The notes: generated by a model not told the origin, from the sequence alone. 6,772 bases of DNA from an uncultured Nitrososphaerota archaeon (GCA_934869045.1 CAKXAF010000150.1:1-6772); one strand, 5' to 3'. Positions 1-6,324 are shown, counted from the first letter of the stretch. Numbers and translations are program-made.

Positions 1-87
1 AATGTCGATTGCGGTGATCTTCTCCGCATCAACCGTCGCGCTCAGCTTCACGTCGCCGTGAAAGCCCTGCGCAGCCGCTTCATAGGT
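1..87 (-). other. FMN_bind-like segment fused in frame after the AraC domain (partial)
   Basis: AraC-family proteins normally end within a few residues of the GMTPGTY-type motif. Here residues 740-768 continue as TYEAAAQGFHGDVKLSATVD, then AEKITAIDI, up to the window edge. The pattern G-x-x-G-x-V-x-(5)-V-D-x-x-K-I-x-x-x-x-I is how FMN-binding domains of the fumarate/urocanate reductase-like and Rnf/Nqr-linked families typically begin, often after a TPGTY-like lead-in. The FMN-attachment motif would lie beyond base 1 and cannot be checked. The call rests on remembered family patterns, not on a database search. An ordinary but unusual AraC C-terminal extension is the main alternative. Confidence 0.55.
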
Positions 88-1584
88 ACCGGGGGTCATG
101 CCCTCCGCCGCCTTGAATTTCCGGATAAAGCTGGATGCGCTGATGTAGCCGATTTGCTCCACGATTTCCGCCACCGGCTTTTCCGTAGCGGTAAGAAGTT
201 CCTTGGCCATGGACAAGCGCATTTCCACGATGTAATCCTTCAGGTTGACATTGTTTTGATCCCGGAAAAAGCGGCTGACGTAATAAGGCGAAAGGTCGAA
301 AGCCTCGCCGATATTTTCCAGGCCCAGGTTCACATTGGCGATATTTTCCCGCACATAGGCGAGCATCCGGTCCCGCAGAAGAGAGTTGCTGCTGCGCCGG
401 GAGACGTTGACGGTCCGGCAGAAATCCGCCACCAGCAGATGCGCCGAATCCTCGAATTCTTCCCGGGTCTGATAAAACATCAGCTTACGGAGAGGCTCGT
501 CGAAATCCCCGGATCCCGCCTGCTGGATGACCTCCGCAATGGCGTTGATGATGTAGGAGTACAGGTAGCGGGTAATCAGCAGGGACCGGCAGTTCTCCTG
601 GGCCATGGCGCAGAGGCTGTCGAAGGTGCGCTGGGCGTTGCTCTCATCCCCCTGCCGCAGCTGGAGCTGAAAAAGCAGGATATCCTTGATCGGATAGAGG
701 TTGGCAAAGCTGTCCGGCCGGGCCTCCAGATCCTCCAGATAGGAAACCGGCCGTTCCGGCTGGCTCTGGACCAGCATCGACGCCTCATAAAGGGAGGTCT
801 TCAGCTCCGCTATCCGCACCTGGACGCTTCCCACGCCGATGGTAAAAAGGTATTCCCCGCTCAGCTGGGACTCAATCCCTTCCCGGAGCTGGCCGGCGCA
901 GCTGTGCTGGCTGACACCCTCCGCGCAATTTGCCACGATGACCAGCTCATCCTCACCGGAGCGCTCCACCGCGTAATAGGTACAGCTGCGGCAATTCATG
1001 GCGCTTGCCGTATCGATGGCTACGGTCTTAAAATAGCTGTAGCCCCGCTGGGACGACGGGTTCCGGAGGGCTTTGACGCACATGATGAAAAAGCGCCCAT
1101 GATCCGGGCGGATATCCATGCTGGCGAAGAGCTGGTCGATCTGCTCCGGCGTTGCCTCCGCATAAAGGGCATAACCCAGGAGCCGCTCCAAAACATACGG
1201 GCGCTGCTGGGCAAGAACCGCCTCCAGCTGTTCAGCCCGGGTCGAACTGCTGATGAGGGTCTCGCGGATCCGCTGATAGTCGTCCCCGCCACCGGAACGG
1301 GCGGTCAGCTTCATCAGCTTCTTCACCGGCATATAGTTGAGCAGGGTCAGGAAAACCATCGCCGCGATGCAGATGACCAGGGCCAGCAGCGCCACCTGCC
1401 AAACCAGGGTCTTCTGCTTGACCACCTGGGTCAGGGCGGCATTCTCCTCCGCCAGGATGCCGTAGAGAAGGCCGCTCCGATCGTTGTAGGAAAAGAGGAT
1501 GGAGTACTTCTTTCCTCCTGCGTCTATGGAAAGGATCCGGGAAGGGCCGGTATAATCCAGGCTCAAAAGCGTCTCCCAGAACTC
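1..1584 (-). pseudogene. C-terminal part of membrane-anchored AraC-family regulator (after in-frame TAG), running off left edge
   Basis: This stretch continues, in the same frame and without another stop, the coding sequence that begins at 2304 and is interrupted by TAG at 1585-1587. In full-length numbering it holds the end of the extracellular region, a second membrane segment (about residues 301-322), a cytoplasmic middle region (about 365-500) resembling the degenerate GGDEF-like part of YesN/YesS-type regulators (ERSGEDELVIVANC), and an AraC DNA-binding domain (about 646-741). Both helix-turn-helix units are clear: LENIGEAFDLSPYYVSRFFR at 662-681, and PVAEIVEQIGY followed by SSFIRKFK at 710-730. 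The family activates carbohydrate-uptake genes, so the adjacent importer is the likely target. If the TAG is real, this part could only be made by reinitiation, for example at TTG 1566-1564, which has GGGAG seven bases upstream. After MTPGTY the frame enters an FMN_bind-like sequence instead of ending. The regulator assignment is secure; functionality is not. Confidence 0.85.
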
Positions 1585-2304
1585 CTAACGGTCCGCCCCG
1601 CTGGCCCAGGTCTGGAAGATCGGCTCCCGCTGGCTGTTCAAAATAAACGCGCCGCCGGAAAAGCTGCTGACCAGGGGCGTGAAAATGCTGTTCAGCTGGG
1701 ACTGGTCCAGACCGCTTAAAAGGATGGCGGAGGGCTCCGCTTCCGGGCCAGGAATTGCGTAGGCGCAGGCGAGGAAGGCGCTGCCGTCCCGAAGCTGGAC
1801 CGGAAGAAAGGCGGAGGAGGCGCCGGAGAGCCGTTCCCGCAGCGTATCCAGCAGGATCTCCTCCTGTGTTGTATCCAGCTGAAGGATGGAACGAAAATAA
1901 GCGTCCGCCGAGCAGACGCCGGTGGCGGTATAGGCCCGCCCCTCCTCTGGAAGGAGGACTGCCGTGGCATGGTGGAGGCTACGGTAGCTCATATACTGGC
2001 TGAGGACGAGCATGGCTTCGTAGTTGCTGACAGGCGTCCCCCGGCGTGCCAGCGGAAGGAATACGGGATCCCTGTTCAGCGCGCCGGCCAGGCTGTAATG
2101 CTTCATCAGCTCGCTTTCAATGCTGCTTTGAATTTGGGCCACACGGCTCAAATTGATGTCGTCCACATCCTTTTTCAGTTCGTTGATGTTATAATGATAG
2201 AAAAAAAGCAGGATCATTCCAATGGGGATCAGGGCCATCAGCAGAAAGGAAAACAGATACCGGTACCGCACGCTGATCCGGCGGAAAGGATTGCCTATCT
2301 TCAT
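1585..2304 (-). CDS. N-terminal sensor part of the AraC regulator (cache-like, TM1), truncated by in-frame TAG
   Basis: This open reading frame gives 239 residues. A short basic N-terminus (MKIGNPFRRISVRYRY) is followed by a membrane helix at about residues 17-36 (LFSFLLMALIPIGMILLFFY), and then an extracellular region with the helix-rich opening and mixed fold expected of dCache-type sensors in YesS/YtdP-like AraC regulators. Such proteins continue through a second membrane helix to cytoplasmic DNA-binding helices, and here that continuation lies in frame beyond TAG 1585-1587. The start chosen is ATG 2304, with AAGGAG 12 bases upstream (2317-2322), a rather long spacing. A TTG at 2388 would add 28 residues, but these lie over a promoter and leader hairpin and do not look like protein. 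Alone, the fragment would be a membrane-anchored sensor with no output domain. The stop is one C-to-T change away from CAG (Gln). Confidence 0.8.
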   Translation of the reverse strand: MKIGNPFRRISVRYRYLFSFLLMALIPIGMILLFFYHYNINELKKDVDDINLSRVAQIQSSIESELMKHYSLAGALNRDPVFLPLARRGTPVSNYEAMLVLSQYMSYRSLHHATAVLLPEEGRAYTATGVCSADAYFRSILQLDTTQEEILLDTLRERLSGASSAFLPVQLRDGSAFLACAYAIPGPEAEPSAILLSGLDQSQLNSIFTPLVSSFSGGAFILNSQREPIFQTWASGADR

Positions 2305-2316
2305 GTCAGATCCCCG

Positions 2317-2322
2317 CTCCTT
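2317..2322 (-). promoter_or_regulatory. Ribosome binding site of the regulator gene
   Basis: AAGGAG on the minus strand lies 12 bases before ATG 2304. It is the nearest purine-rich site that fits and supports ATG 2304 rather than the upstream TTG. The spacing is longer than the usual 5-9 bases, so translation may be modest. A weaker GGGGAT lies closer to the start. Confidence 0.5.
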
Positions 2323-2341
2323 TTGAAAAGTCCTGGACCTC

Positions 2342-2372
2342 CTTTGGGAGGCCGCACACCAACCTCCCAAAG
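2342..2372 (-). promoter_or_regulatory. Leader hairpin upstream of the regulator gene
   Basis: A perfect 10-base inverted repeat (CTTTGGGAGG / CCTCCCAAAG) encloses 11 bases. On the minus strand it can be extended by two G-U pairs and one G-C pair, leaving a 5-base loop. It lies between the predicted -10 box (2388-2393) and the start codon (2304), so it would form in the mRNA leader. No U-tract follows it, which argues against a simple terminator. A strong AGGAGG (2336-2341) sits directly at its 3' edge but has no start codon at a suitable distance. Confidence 0.55.
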
Positions 2373-2387
2373 CGCCTAATAAGGACA

Positions 2388-2396
2388 AGTATACCA
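2388..2396 (-). promoter_or_regulatory. Extended -10 promoter for the regulator gene
   Basis: The minus strand reads TGGTATACT, that is TGn followed by TATACT (5 of 6 matches to TATAAT). The best -35 at 17 bases is poor (TAGGAA), as is common for extended -10 promoters. It lies in the gap after the second permease gene and would start RNA near 2381, about 77 bases before ATG 2304. It gives the regulator a source of transcript separate from the importer operon. Confidence 0.5.
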
Positions 2397-2397
2397 G

Positions 2398-2432
2398 AAA
2401 AAACCGGGGATTCCTAGCCCTTTAGGGAACCC
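2398..2432 (-). terminator. Probable Rho-independent terminator of the importer operon
   Basis: On the minus strand GGGTTCC (2432-2426) can pair with GGAATCCC (2414-2407) with a single-base bulge, and CGG then TTTTTT (2403-2398) follows. The stem straddles the TAG stop of the YtcP-like gene. The imperfect stem keeps confidence moderate. Its position, between the last permease and the regulator's own promoter, fits a transcription end for the ABC genes. Confidence 0.42.
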
Positions 2433-3325
2433 GCCATGATCCCGCGCATAAAATATTTCTGCAAGAAGGGATACACCGCCAGCACCGGCAGCGTGGAAAC
2501 GATGATGACGGCGTACTTGAGAATTTCGGCGCGCTGCATCAGCTCCGCCAGATAGCGGGCGTTGTCGCCGGTCATATTCCCGCCGCCGCTGATCATGTCC
2601 GTCATGGCGGTCTTGCTGGCCAGGAGCATATTGCGCAGAACCAGCTGCAAAGGGTAGAGCTTCTCGTCGCTGATATAAATCAGAGCGGAGAAAAACTGGT
2701 TCCAGTGGCCTACACCGTAAAACATCGCCATCGTCTCGATGATGGGAGCGGAAAGGGGCAGCACGATCCGGAGAAACAGCTTGATATCCGAGCAGCCGTC
2801 GATGCGGGAGGCGTCCAGGATCTCCTCCGGTATGCTTTTCATATAGTAGGTTCGGACCAGGATCAGGTTGTAAACCGATACCGCGCCGGGGAGGATCATC
2901 GACCACAGGGTGTTTCGCAGATGGAGGCTGGAGACCAGGATGTAGGTCGGGATCAGTCCGCCGCCAAAAAACATCGTGAAGGTGATGAGAAACATGATGA
3001 GACGGATGCCGGGCAGATGGGTTTTGGTCAGGGAATAGGCCCCGGTAAAGGTCAGGAGCAGGTTTACTGCCGTTCCCACCAGGGTCAGGATGACGGTCAC
3101 CAGGTAGCCGCGCCAGAGGGCGGCATCCCGAAAGACGAAATAGTAGCCGGTGAAGTTCACGCCCTTTGGAAGAAAAAGGACCTGCCCGAAATTCACGGCG
3201 GAAGGGCTGCTGATTGAGGCGATGATGACAAAATACAGCGGATAAGCCACCAGCAGCATGAGCAGCGTCAAAAAAATGAGATTCATCCGTTCAAAGACTC
3301 TGTCCCCTCTGGAATGTGCAACCAT
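2414..3325 (-). CDS. Carbohydrate ABC transporter permease, YtcP/CUT1 family
   Basis: This is a complete 303-residue inner-membrane permease, the normal length for the YtcP-like partner of LplB-type permeases. Hydrophobic segments are visible at about 14-36, 73-97, 108-131, 140-160, 190-208 and 269-289. The EAA loop that contacts the ATPase is at about 167-191 (EEILDASRIDG ... FLRIVLP), with Cys in place of the common Ala after IDG. The C-terminus KYFMRGIMAGSLKG is the typical family ending. ATG 3325 has an excellent AGGAGG whose leader overlaps the stop of the upstream permease, with only 12 bases between the genes, so translational coupling is likely. It would form a heterodimer with the LplB-like protein and import an oligosaccharide delivered by the lipoprotein. 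The substrate cannot be read from the sequence. The stop codon is TAG. Confidence 0.93.
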   Translation of the reverse strand: MVAHSRGDRVFERMNLIFLTLLMLLVAYPLYFVIIASISSPSAVNFGQVLFLPKGVNFTGYYFVFRDAALWRGYLVTVILTLVGTAVNLLLTFTGAYSLTKTHLPGIRLIMFLITFTMFFGGGLIPTYILVSSLHLRNTLWSMILPGAVSVYNLILVRTYYMKSIPEEILDASRIDGCSDIKLFLRIVLPLSAPIIETMAMFYGVGHWNQFFSALIYISDEKLYPLQLVLRNMLLASKTAMTDMISGGGNMTGDNARYLAELMQRAEILKYAVIIVSTLPVLAVYPFLQKYFMRGIMAGSLKG

Positions 3326-3337
3326 AAGCGCCCTCCT

Positions 3338-3627
3338 TTACCACAGGCTGGTATCACTGATCCGGCGGCAAATGCTGTTGACCAGGACCAGCATGATGAG
3401 ATTGACAACTGAATTGAACATGCCGATGGCGGACGAGATGCTGAACTCGCTGCCCTGGATGCCAATTCGGTAGGTGTAGGTGCCGATGATATCCGCCGTT
3501 TCCATGATGGAGGCGTTCTGCATCAGCAGGACCTTTTCAAAGTCCGCGCCCAAAATGCCGCCCAGAGACAGGATGAGCTGGATAACGATGGTGGGCGTCA
3601 GACAGGGGATGTTGATGTACCAGATCC
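3338..3627 (-). pseudogene. C-terminal part of the frameshifted LplB-like permease
   Basis: From base 3625 a second frame encodes 95 residues that are the natural continuation of the upstream fragment. It starts IWYINIPCLTPTIVIQLILS, runs through ILGADFEKVLLMQNASI and YTYRIGIQGSEFSIS, includes a final membrane helix (AIGMFNSVVNLIMLVLVNSI), and ends RRISDTSLW. These are characteristic LplB C-terminal motifs. An internal ATG at 3553 could give a 71-residue product, but no good ribosome binding site is evident, and a lone C-terminal piece would not make a permease. The stop TAA is fused to the ribosome binding site of the next gene, the normal operon arrangement, so the damage is confined to the junction near 3628. 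Confidence 0.85.
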
Positions 3628-4278
3628 GCTGGCCCCGTCGATAACGGCGGATTCGTGGAGGGATTCGTCCACGTTTGCCAGGGTCGCCAGGTAGATGATG
3701 GAATTCCAGCCGAAATGCTGCCAGATTCCCGTCCAGACGTAAATGTGGGGAAAATAGGACGGCTTGATCATAAAATTGACAGCCTCCCCGCCCAGGGCTT
3801 CGATGGCTTTGTTGACAAAGCCGCTGGACGGCGACAAAAAGAGGGTGATCATCGCCACCATGACCACGGTGGAAATAAAGTGGGGTGCGTAGGTCACGGT
3901 CTGAATCACCTTTTTGAAGCGGCGCTGGGAAACCTCGTTGAGCATCAGTGAAACCAGGATCGGAAATGGAAACCCGGCAAAGAGGGAGTATACCGACAGG
4001 GTCAGGGTGTTCCGGAAGACCTGCCAGAACTGGGGCATGGCCATAAAACGCTGAAAGTGCTTCAGGCCCACCCAGGGGCTCCCCCAGATTCCCAGGCCGG
4101 TGTTATAATCCTTGAAGGCGATCTGCACCCCATACATGGGGCCGTAGCAAAATACAATAAAATAAAGAAAGCAGGGCAGCAGCAGCAGGTAAATCTGATA
4201 ATTTTTGAGTACAAGCCGAAGCCGGCTGCGTTTTCGGGGGACTGCGGCGGTCAAGGGCGCCGCGTGGCTGGGCGTCAT
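3598..4278 (-). pseudogene. LplB-type carbohydrate ABC permease, N-terminal 217 residues, frameshifted in the EAA loop
   Basis: The N-terminal 217 residues match an LplB-like CUT1 permease. Membrane segments are at about 28-49, 90-112, 132-149 and 178-202, with family signatures YGPMYGVQIAFKDYN, WVGLKHFQRFM and VTYAPHFISTVVMV. The EAA loop starts correctly (ESAVIDGAS, 209-217), then the frame slips and ends in GSGTSTSPV. The expected continuation (RWQR-like, then IWYINIP) follows two bases out of frame. The span 4278-3338 is 941 bases; adding 10 gives a 316-residue protein, the usual family length. ATG 4278 has GGAAGG six bases upstream. If the shift is real, the transporter lacks its ATPase-contact loop and last membrane helices and cannot work. 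A sequencing or assembly error is the alternative. Confidence 0.87.
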
Positions 4279-4305
4279 GGCGGTCCTTCCTTTCTGTAGG
4301 GAGAT

Positions 4306-4355
4306 CCGGAAAAGCGGAAGCGGGCGCCGCAGCTGCGGAACCCGCTTTTCTCCGG
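4306..4355 (-). promoter_or_regulatory. Intergenic stem-loop between lipoprotein and permease genes
   Basis: The 82-base gap holds a long imperfect hairpin. In minus orientation AAGCGGG pairs with CCCGCTT around a 12-base palindrome (CCGCAGCTGCGG). An alternative longer pairing uses CCGG and AAAAGCGG with CCGCTTTTCCGG at the base. No U-run follows it, so it is unlikely to be a full terminator. In importer operons such a structure after the binding-protein gene commonly protects its mRNA or partly stops transcription, giving more binding protein than permease. That role is inferred here. Confidence 0.55.
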
Positions 4356-4360
4356 TTTTA

Positions 4361-6043
4361 TCACTTCATGTTGGATTTATAGCGGTCGTAGGCAGCGTTG
4401 TAAACCTCGGTGAGCTTATCGAGGCCCTGATTCTTCAACTCCGATATCATGGCGTCATAGGCGCTCAGAGGTTCTTCCCCCATGACGATCTTGGCCTCCA
4501 TCTGCTCGCAGTAGGTGTAGAGCGAGGCCTCGATGAGTTTGATCTCCTCCAATTCCTCGGGGGTAAAGAACAGCGTCGGGGAATTCGGCTCCATATATTG
4601 GAGGTTTTTCTTCAGGCTATTCAGAAGAACCGCATCCTCCGGCTTCATAGCCTCGTCCTTCATGGCGTCCGTAAACTGGCGGTATCCATGGAAAGGGGCG
4701 GTGGCAAGAGGAGCGACCTTTTCATTCATCCAGACGAAGGTGCCGTTGTAGCTGTCCGGATACTCGTAGGTGTATTGGCTCTTGTCCGCGTTCCAGACGC
4801 GGCCTTCCTCCGGGTATTGTTCCCACTCGCCCTTTTCCGGCCCGACCAGCAGCCAGGCGCCGTCCTCTGTGTACAGCTCGTTAAAGTAGCGCAGAGAGAT
4901 CTCCGGGTTTTTGTTGGCCGAGGTCAGGAAAAGGCCCAGCCCGTTGACGTTGGTGCCATACCATTTTTTCTCGGTGAAAACATTGCTGGTCATGGGGCCG
5001 ATCACATCGTACTGCTCATAAATCGCCGGATCGGTACTGCCGGTCACAACGAAGGGCGCTGCGCAGGTGCAGGCTCCGATCAGCATATTCGTGCCTTTGG
5101 CCGTGTACTGGGCGTCATTCTGCGTATAATATTCCTGATCCAGGAGCTTTTCGCTGTAAAGCTTGTTCATGTTGGCCAGGTACTGCTCATAATTGGGATG
5201 CTCCGCCACATAGACCAGCTTGTCGCCCACAACCTGCCACTTATCCTTCTGCGCCCAGCCGAATGACATCCCCAGAGGGCCGGCGACGAATGGATCGACC
5301 GCGTAGCCGCTGGAATAGCCGCAGAGAGGGATGGTATCGTTTTGCCCGTTGCCGTCTGGATCCTGATCGCGGAAGGCTACCAGGACGTCATAGAATTCGT
5401 CCCAGGTTTCAGGATGCTTCAGGCCCAGGTTATCCAGCCACTGGGTGTTGATAAAGGCGCGGGAGCCCGGAACCTCCGCATACCCGCCGGTAAAAAAGGT
5501 CAGTCCGTAAAGCTCGCCATCCGGGGCATAGAGCTTGGCGCTTTCCTCAAATTGATCCAGGCAGGCCAGATAGTCCGGGGCGTATTTCTCCGCCAGCCCG
5601 CCGACGGGGATAATCTGCTTTGCCTTGGAATAGGTGATGATGTCATTGTTGGAAAGTCCTCCCGCCAGGATATCCGGGAGTTCGTTGGAGGCGAACATCA
5701 GGTTTTTCCGCTCTTCCCACTGGTCGGTGCTGAGGCGCTCGAATTCAAAGCGGACGTTGGTTTTTTCCTCCATTTTTTTGAAGAACCACATCTCGCTCAT
5801 ATCTTCTACTTTGTAAGAAGGATTCACAGCAATGGTCAGCTTTTGGGTGATGGGTTCGTTGACGATGGGGAAACCGGTTTCATTGAATTTTGGAGCCGGT
5901 GCAGAAGAGGATTCAGGGGCAGCCGTCCCGCCGGCAGAGGACGGCTGGGAGATTGGGGGTTCTTTTCCGCCGCAGGCGGACAGGACATTGGCGGCCAGGC
6001 AGAGGGCAGCCAGAATTGAGAGAGCTCGGGTTGTACGTTTCAA
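4361..6043 (-). CDS. Lipoprotein solute-binding protein of a carbohydrate ABC importer (LipO/YtcQ-like)
   Basis: This 560-residue protein is complete. Its lipoprotein signal is clear: basic MKRTTR, a hydrophobic core, then the lipobox LSAC with the lipidated Cys at 24. A low-complexity Ser/Pro/Ala linker (about 28-52) leads to the mature domain. ETGFPIVNEPIT (55-66), the helix WFFKKMEEKTNVRFEF (86-101) and ERKNLMFASNELPDIL (111-126) are the standard opening of the large LipO/YtcQ family that partners LplB and YtcP permeases. The protein should sit on the outer face of the membrane and bind an oligosaccharide of unknown identity. The start is TTG 6043, chosen because GGAGG (6052-6056) lies eight bases upstream and the signal peptide begins exactly there; the nearby ATG at 6050 is in another frame. 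It is first in the operon, directly after the best promoter, and unlike its neighbours it shows no damage. Confidence 0.93.
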   Translation of the reverse strand: MKRTTRALSILAALCLAANVLSACGGKEPPISQPSSAGGTAAPESSSAPAPKFNETGFPIVNEPITQKLTIAVNPSYKVEDMSEMWFFKKMEEKTNVRFEFERLSTDQWEERKNLMFASNELPDILAGGLSNNDIITYSKAKQIIPVGGLAEKYAPDYLACLDQFEESAKLYAPDGELYGLTFFTGGYAEVPGSRAFINTQWLDNLGLKHPETWDEFYDVLVAFRDQDPDGNGQNDTIPLCGYSSGYAVDPFVAGPLGMSFGWAQKDKWQVVGDKLVYVAEHPNYEQYLANMNKLYSEKLLDQEYYTQNDAQYTAKGTNMLIGACTCAAPFVVTGSTDPAIYEQYDVIGPMTSNVFTEKKWYGTNVNGLGLFLTSANKNPEISLRYFNELYTEDGAWLLVGPEKGEWEQYPEEGRVWNADKSQYTYEYPDSYNGTFVWMNEKVAPLATAPFHGYRQFTDAMKDEAMKPEDAVLLNSLKKNLQYMEPNSPTLFFTPEELEEIKLIEASLYTYCEQMEAKIVMGEEPLSAYDAMISELKNQGLDKLTEVYNAAYDRYKSNMK

Positions 6044-6051
6044 GTGTCATC

Positions 6052-6056
6052 CCTCC
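6052..6056 (-). promoter_or_regulatory. Ribosome binding site that fixes a TTG start
   Basis: GGAGG on the minus strand is eight bases from TTG 6043. An ATG (6050-6048) lies only one base from this site and is out of frame with the lipoprotein, so spacing and the downstream signal peptide both favour TTG. Confidence 0.75.
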
Positions 6057-6065
6057 ATTTATTTT

Positions 6066-6116
6066 TACCGCAGCAAAGGGGCATCCTTCGGCTGTATCCC
6101 CACATCCCTTGCGGTA
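6066..6116 (-). promoter_or_regulatory. 5'-terminal stem in the importer operon leader
   Basis: TACCGCA (minus, 6116-6110) pairs perfectly with TGCGGTA (6072-6066), closing a loop that has GGGG and CCCC runs able to pair inside. The 5' arm begins at the position where transcription should start from the TATAAT box at 6122-6127. The structure would therefore enclose nearly the whole leader and leave only an A-rich stretch before the GGAGG. A terminal stem like this can stabilise the message. No known riboswitch class was recognised. Confidence 0.45.
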
Positions 6117-6121
6117 CACTC

Positions 6122-6150
6122 ATTATAGCAGTGTGCCGCCCGGCGGGCAA
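6122..6150 (-). promoter_or_regulatory. Sigma-A promoter of the importer operon
   Basis: The minus strand shows a perfect TATAAT (6127-6122) with an upstream TGn extension (TGCTATAAT). Exactly 17 bases before it is a -35-like TTGCCC (6150-6145, 4 of 6 matches). RNA would start near 6115, about 72 bases before TTG 6043. The spacer is very GC-rich and holds a small GCCC-GCC-GGGC inverted repeat. This is the clearest promoter in the window. Confidence 0.8.
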
Positions 6151-6155
6151 TTGTT

Positions 6156-6193
6156 GATTTTTGCAGTGGATGTGCGATTTTTAAACTATTTTT
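6156..6193 (-). promoter_or_regulatory. Repeated A-tract motifs upstream of the -35: candidate AraC operator or UP element
   Basis: On the minus strand AAAAATC occurs at 6182-6176 and again at 6162-6156, a period of 20 bases. A further AAAAAT (6193-6188) lies 11 bases upstream of the first. The nearer repeat ends five bases from the -35 box. AraC-type activators bind direct half-sites about two helical turns apart next to the -35, and phased A-tracts also act as UP elements or bend DNA. The sequence alone does not separate these options. Confidence 0.4.
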
Positions 6194-6324
6194 CCAAAAG
6201 GGATTTTCCGTTTTTGTCCAGAATGTGCCAAATTATCTGAACCAGTGCTTTAGGCTGTTTCCACGGATTTTTTCTTGAAATGGTTACACTAAAAACAGAA
6301 ATAAAACGAGAAAAGGGTGGTCGT

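Noticed and set aside
1585..1587. TAG read as pyrrolysine, or general TAG recoding
   Set aside because: The neighbouring YtcP-like gene uses TAG as its true stop at the canonical family C-terminus, and AraC regulators are not known to carry pyrrolysine. A point mutation or error is simpler.
58..1719. 553-codon open frame on the plus strand
   Set aside because: It lies opposite the regulator coding sequence, which has clear AraC motifs. Its own protein has no recognisable domain and no convincing ribosome binding site. Long antisense frames are expected where codon third positions are GC-rich.
2305..2388. Upstream TTG start adding 28 residues to the regulator
   Set aside because: The extension would cover the -10 box and leader hairpin, lacks a signal or conserved residues, and ATG 2304 begins directly with the typical basic-then-membrane N-terminus.
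4205..5266. 353-codon open frame on the plus strand
   Set aside because: It is antisense to the lipoprotein gene and to the start of the LplB-like gene. It crosses the intergenic hairpin and shows no family motif or plausible start site.
5913..6119. Short minus-strand frame using ATG 6050 near the lipoprotein start
   Set aside because: It is out of frame with the lipoprotein signal peptide, and the GGAGG would be only one base from that ATG.
6262..6290. TACACT (6285-6290) as a -10 box for the plus-strand gene
   Set aside because: No acceptable -35 lies 16-19 bases upstream and there is no TGn extension, so it is too weak to annotate.
6051..6324. Possible tRNA, small RNA gene, CRISPR or mobile-element ends in the divergent gap
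   Set aside because: No cloverleaf, repeat-spacer pattern or terminal inverted repeats were seen. The gap is accounted for by the importer promoter, its leader and A-tracts, plus plain A/T-rich sequence near the plus-strand gene.
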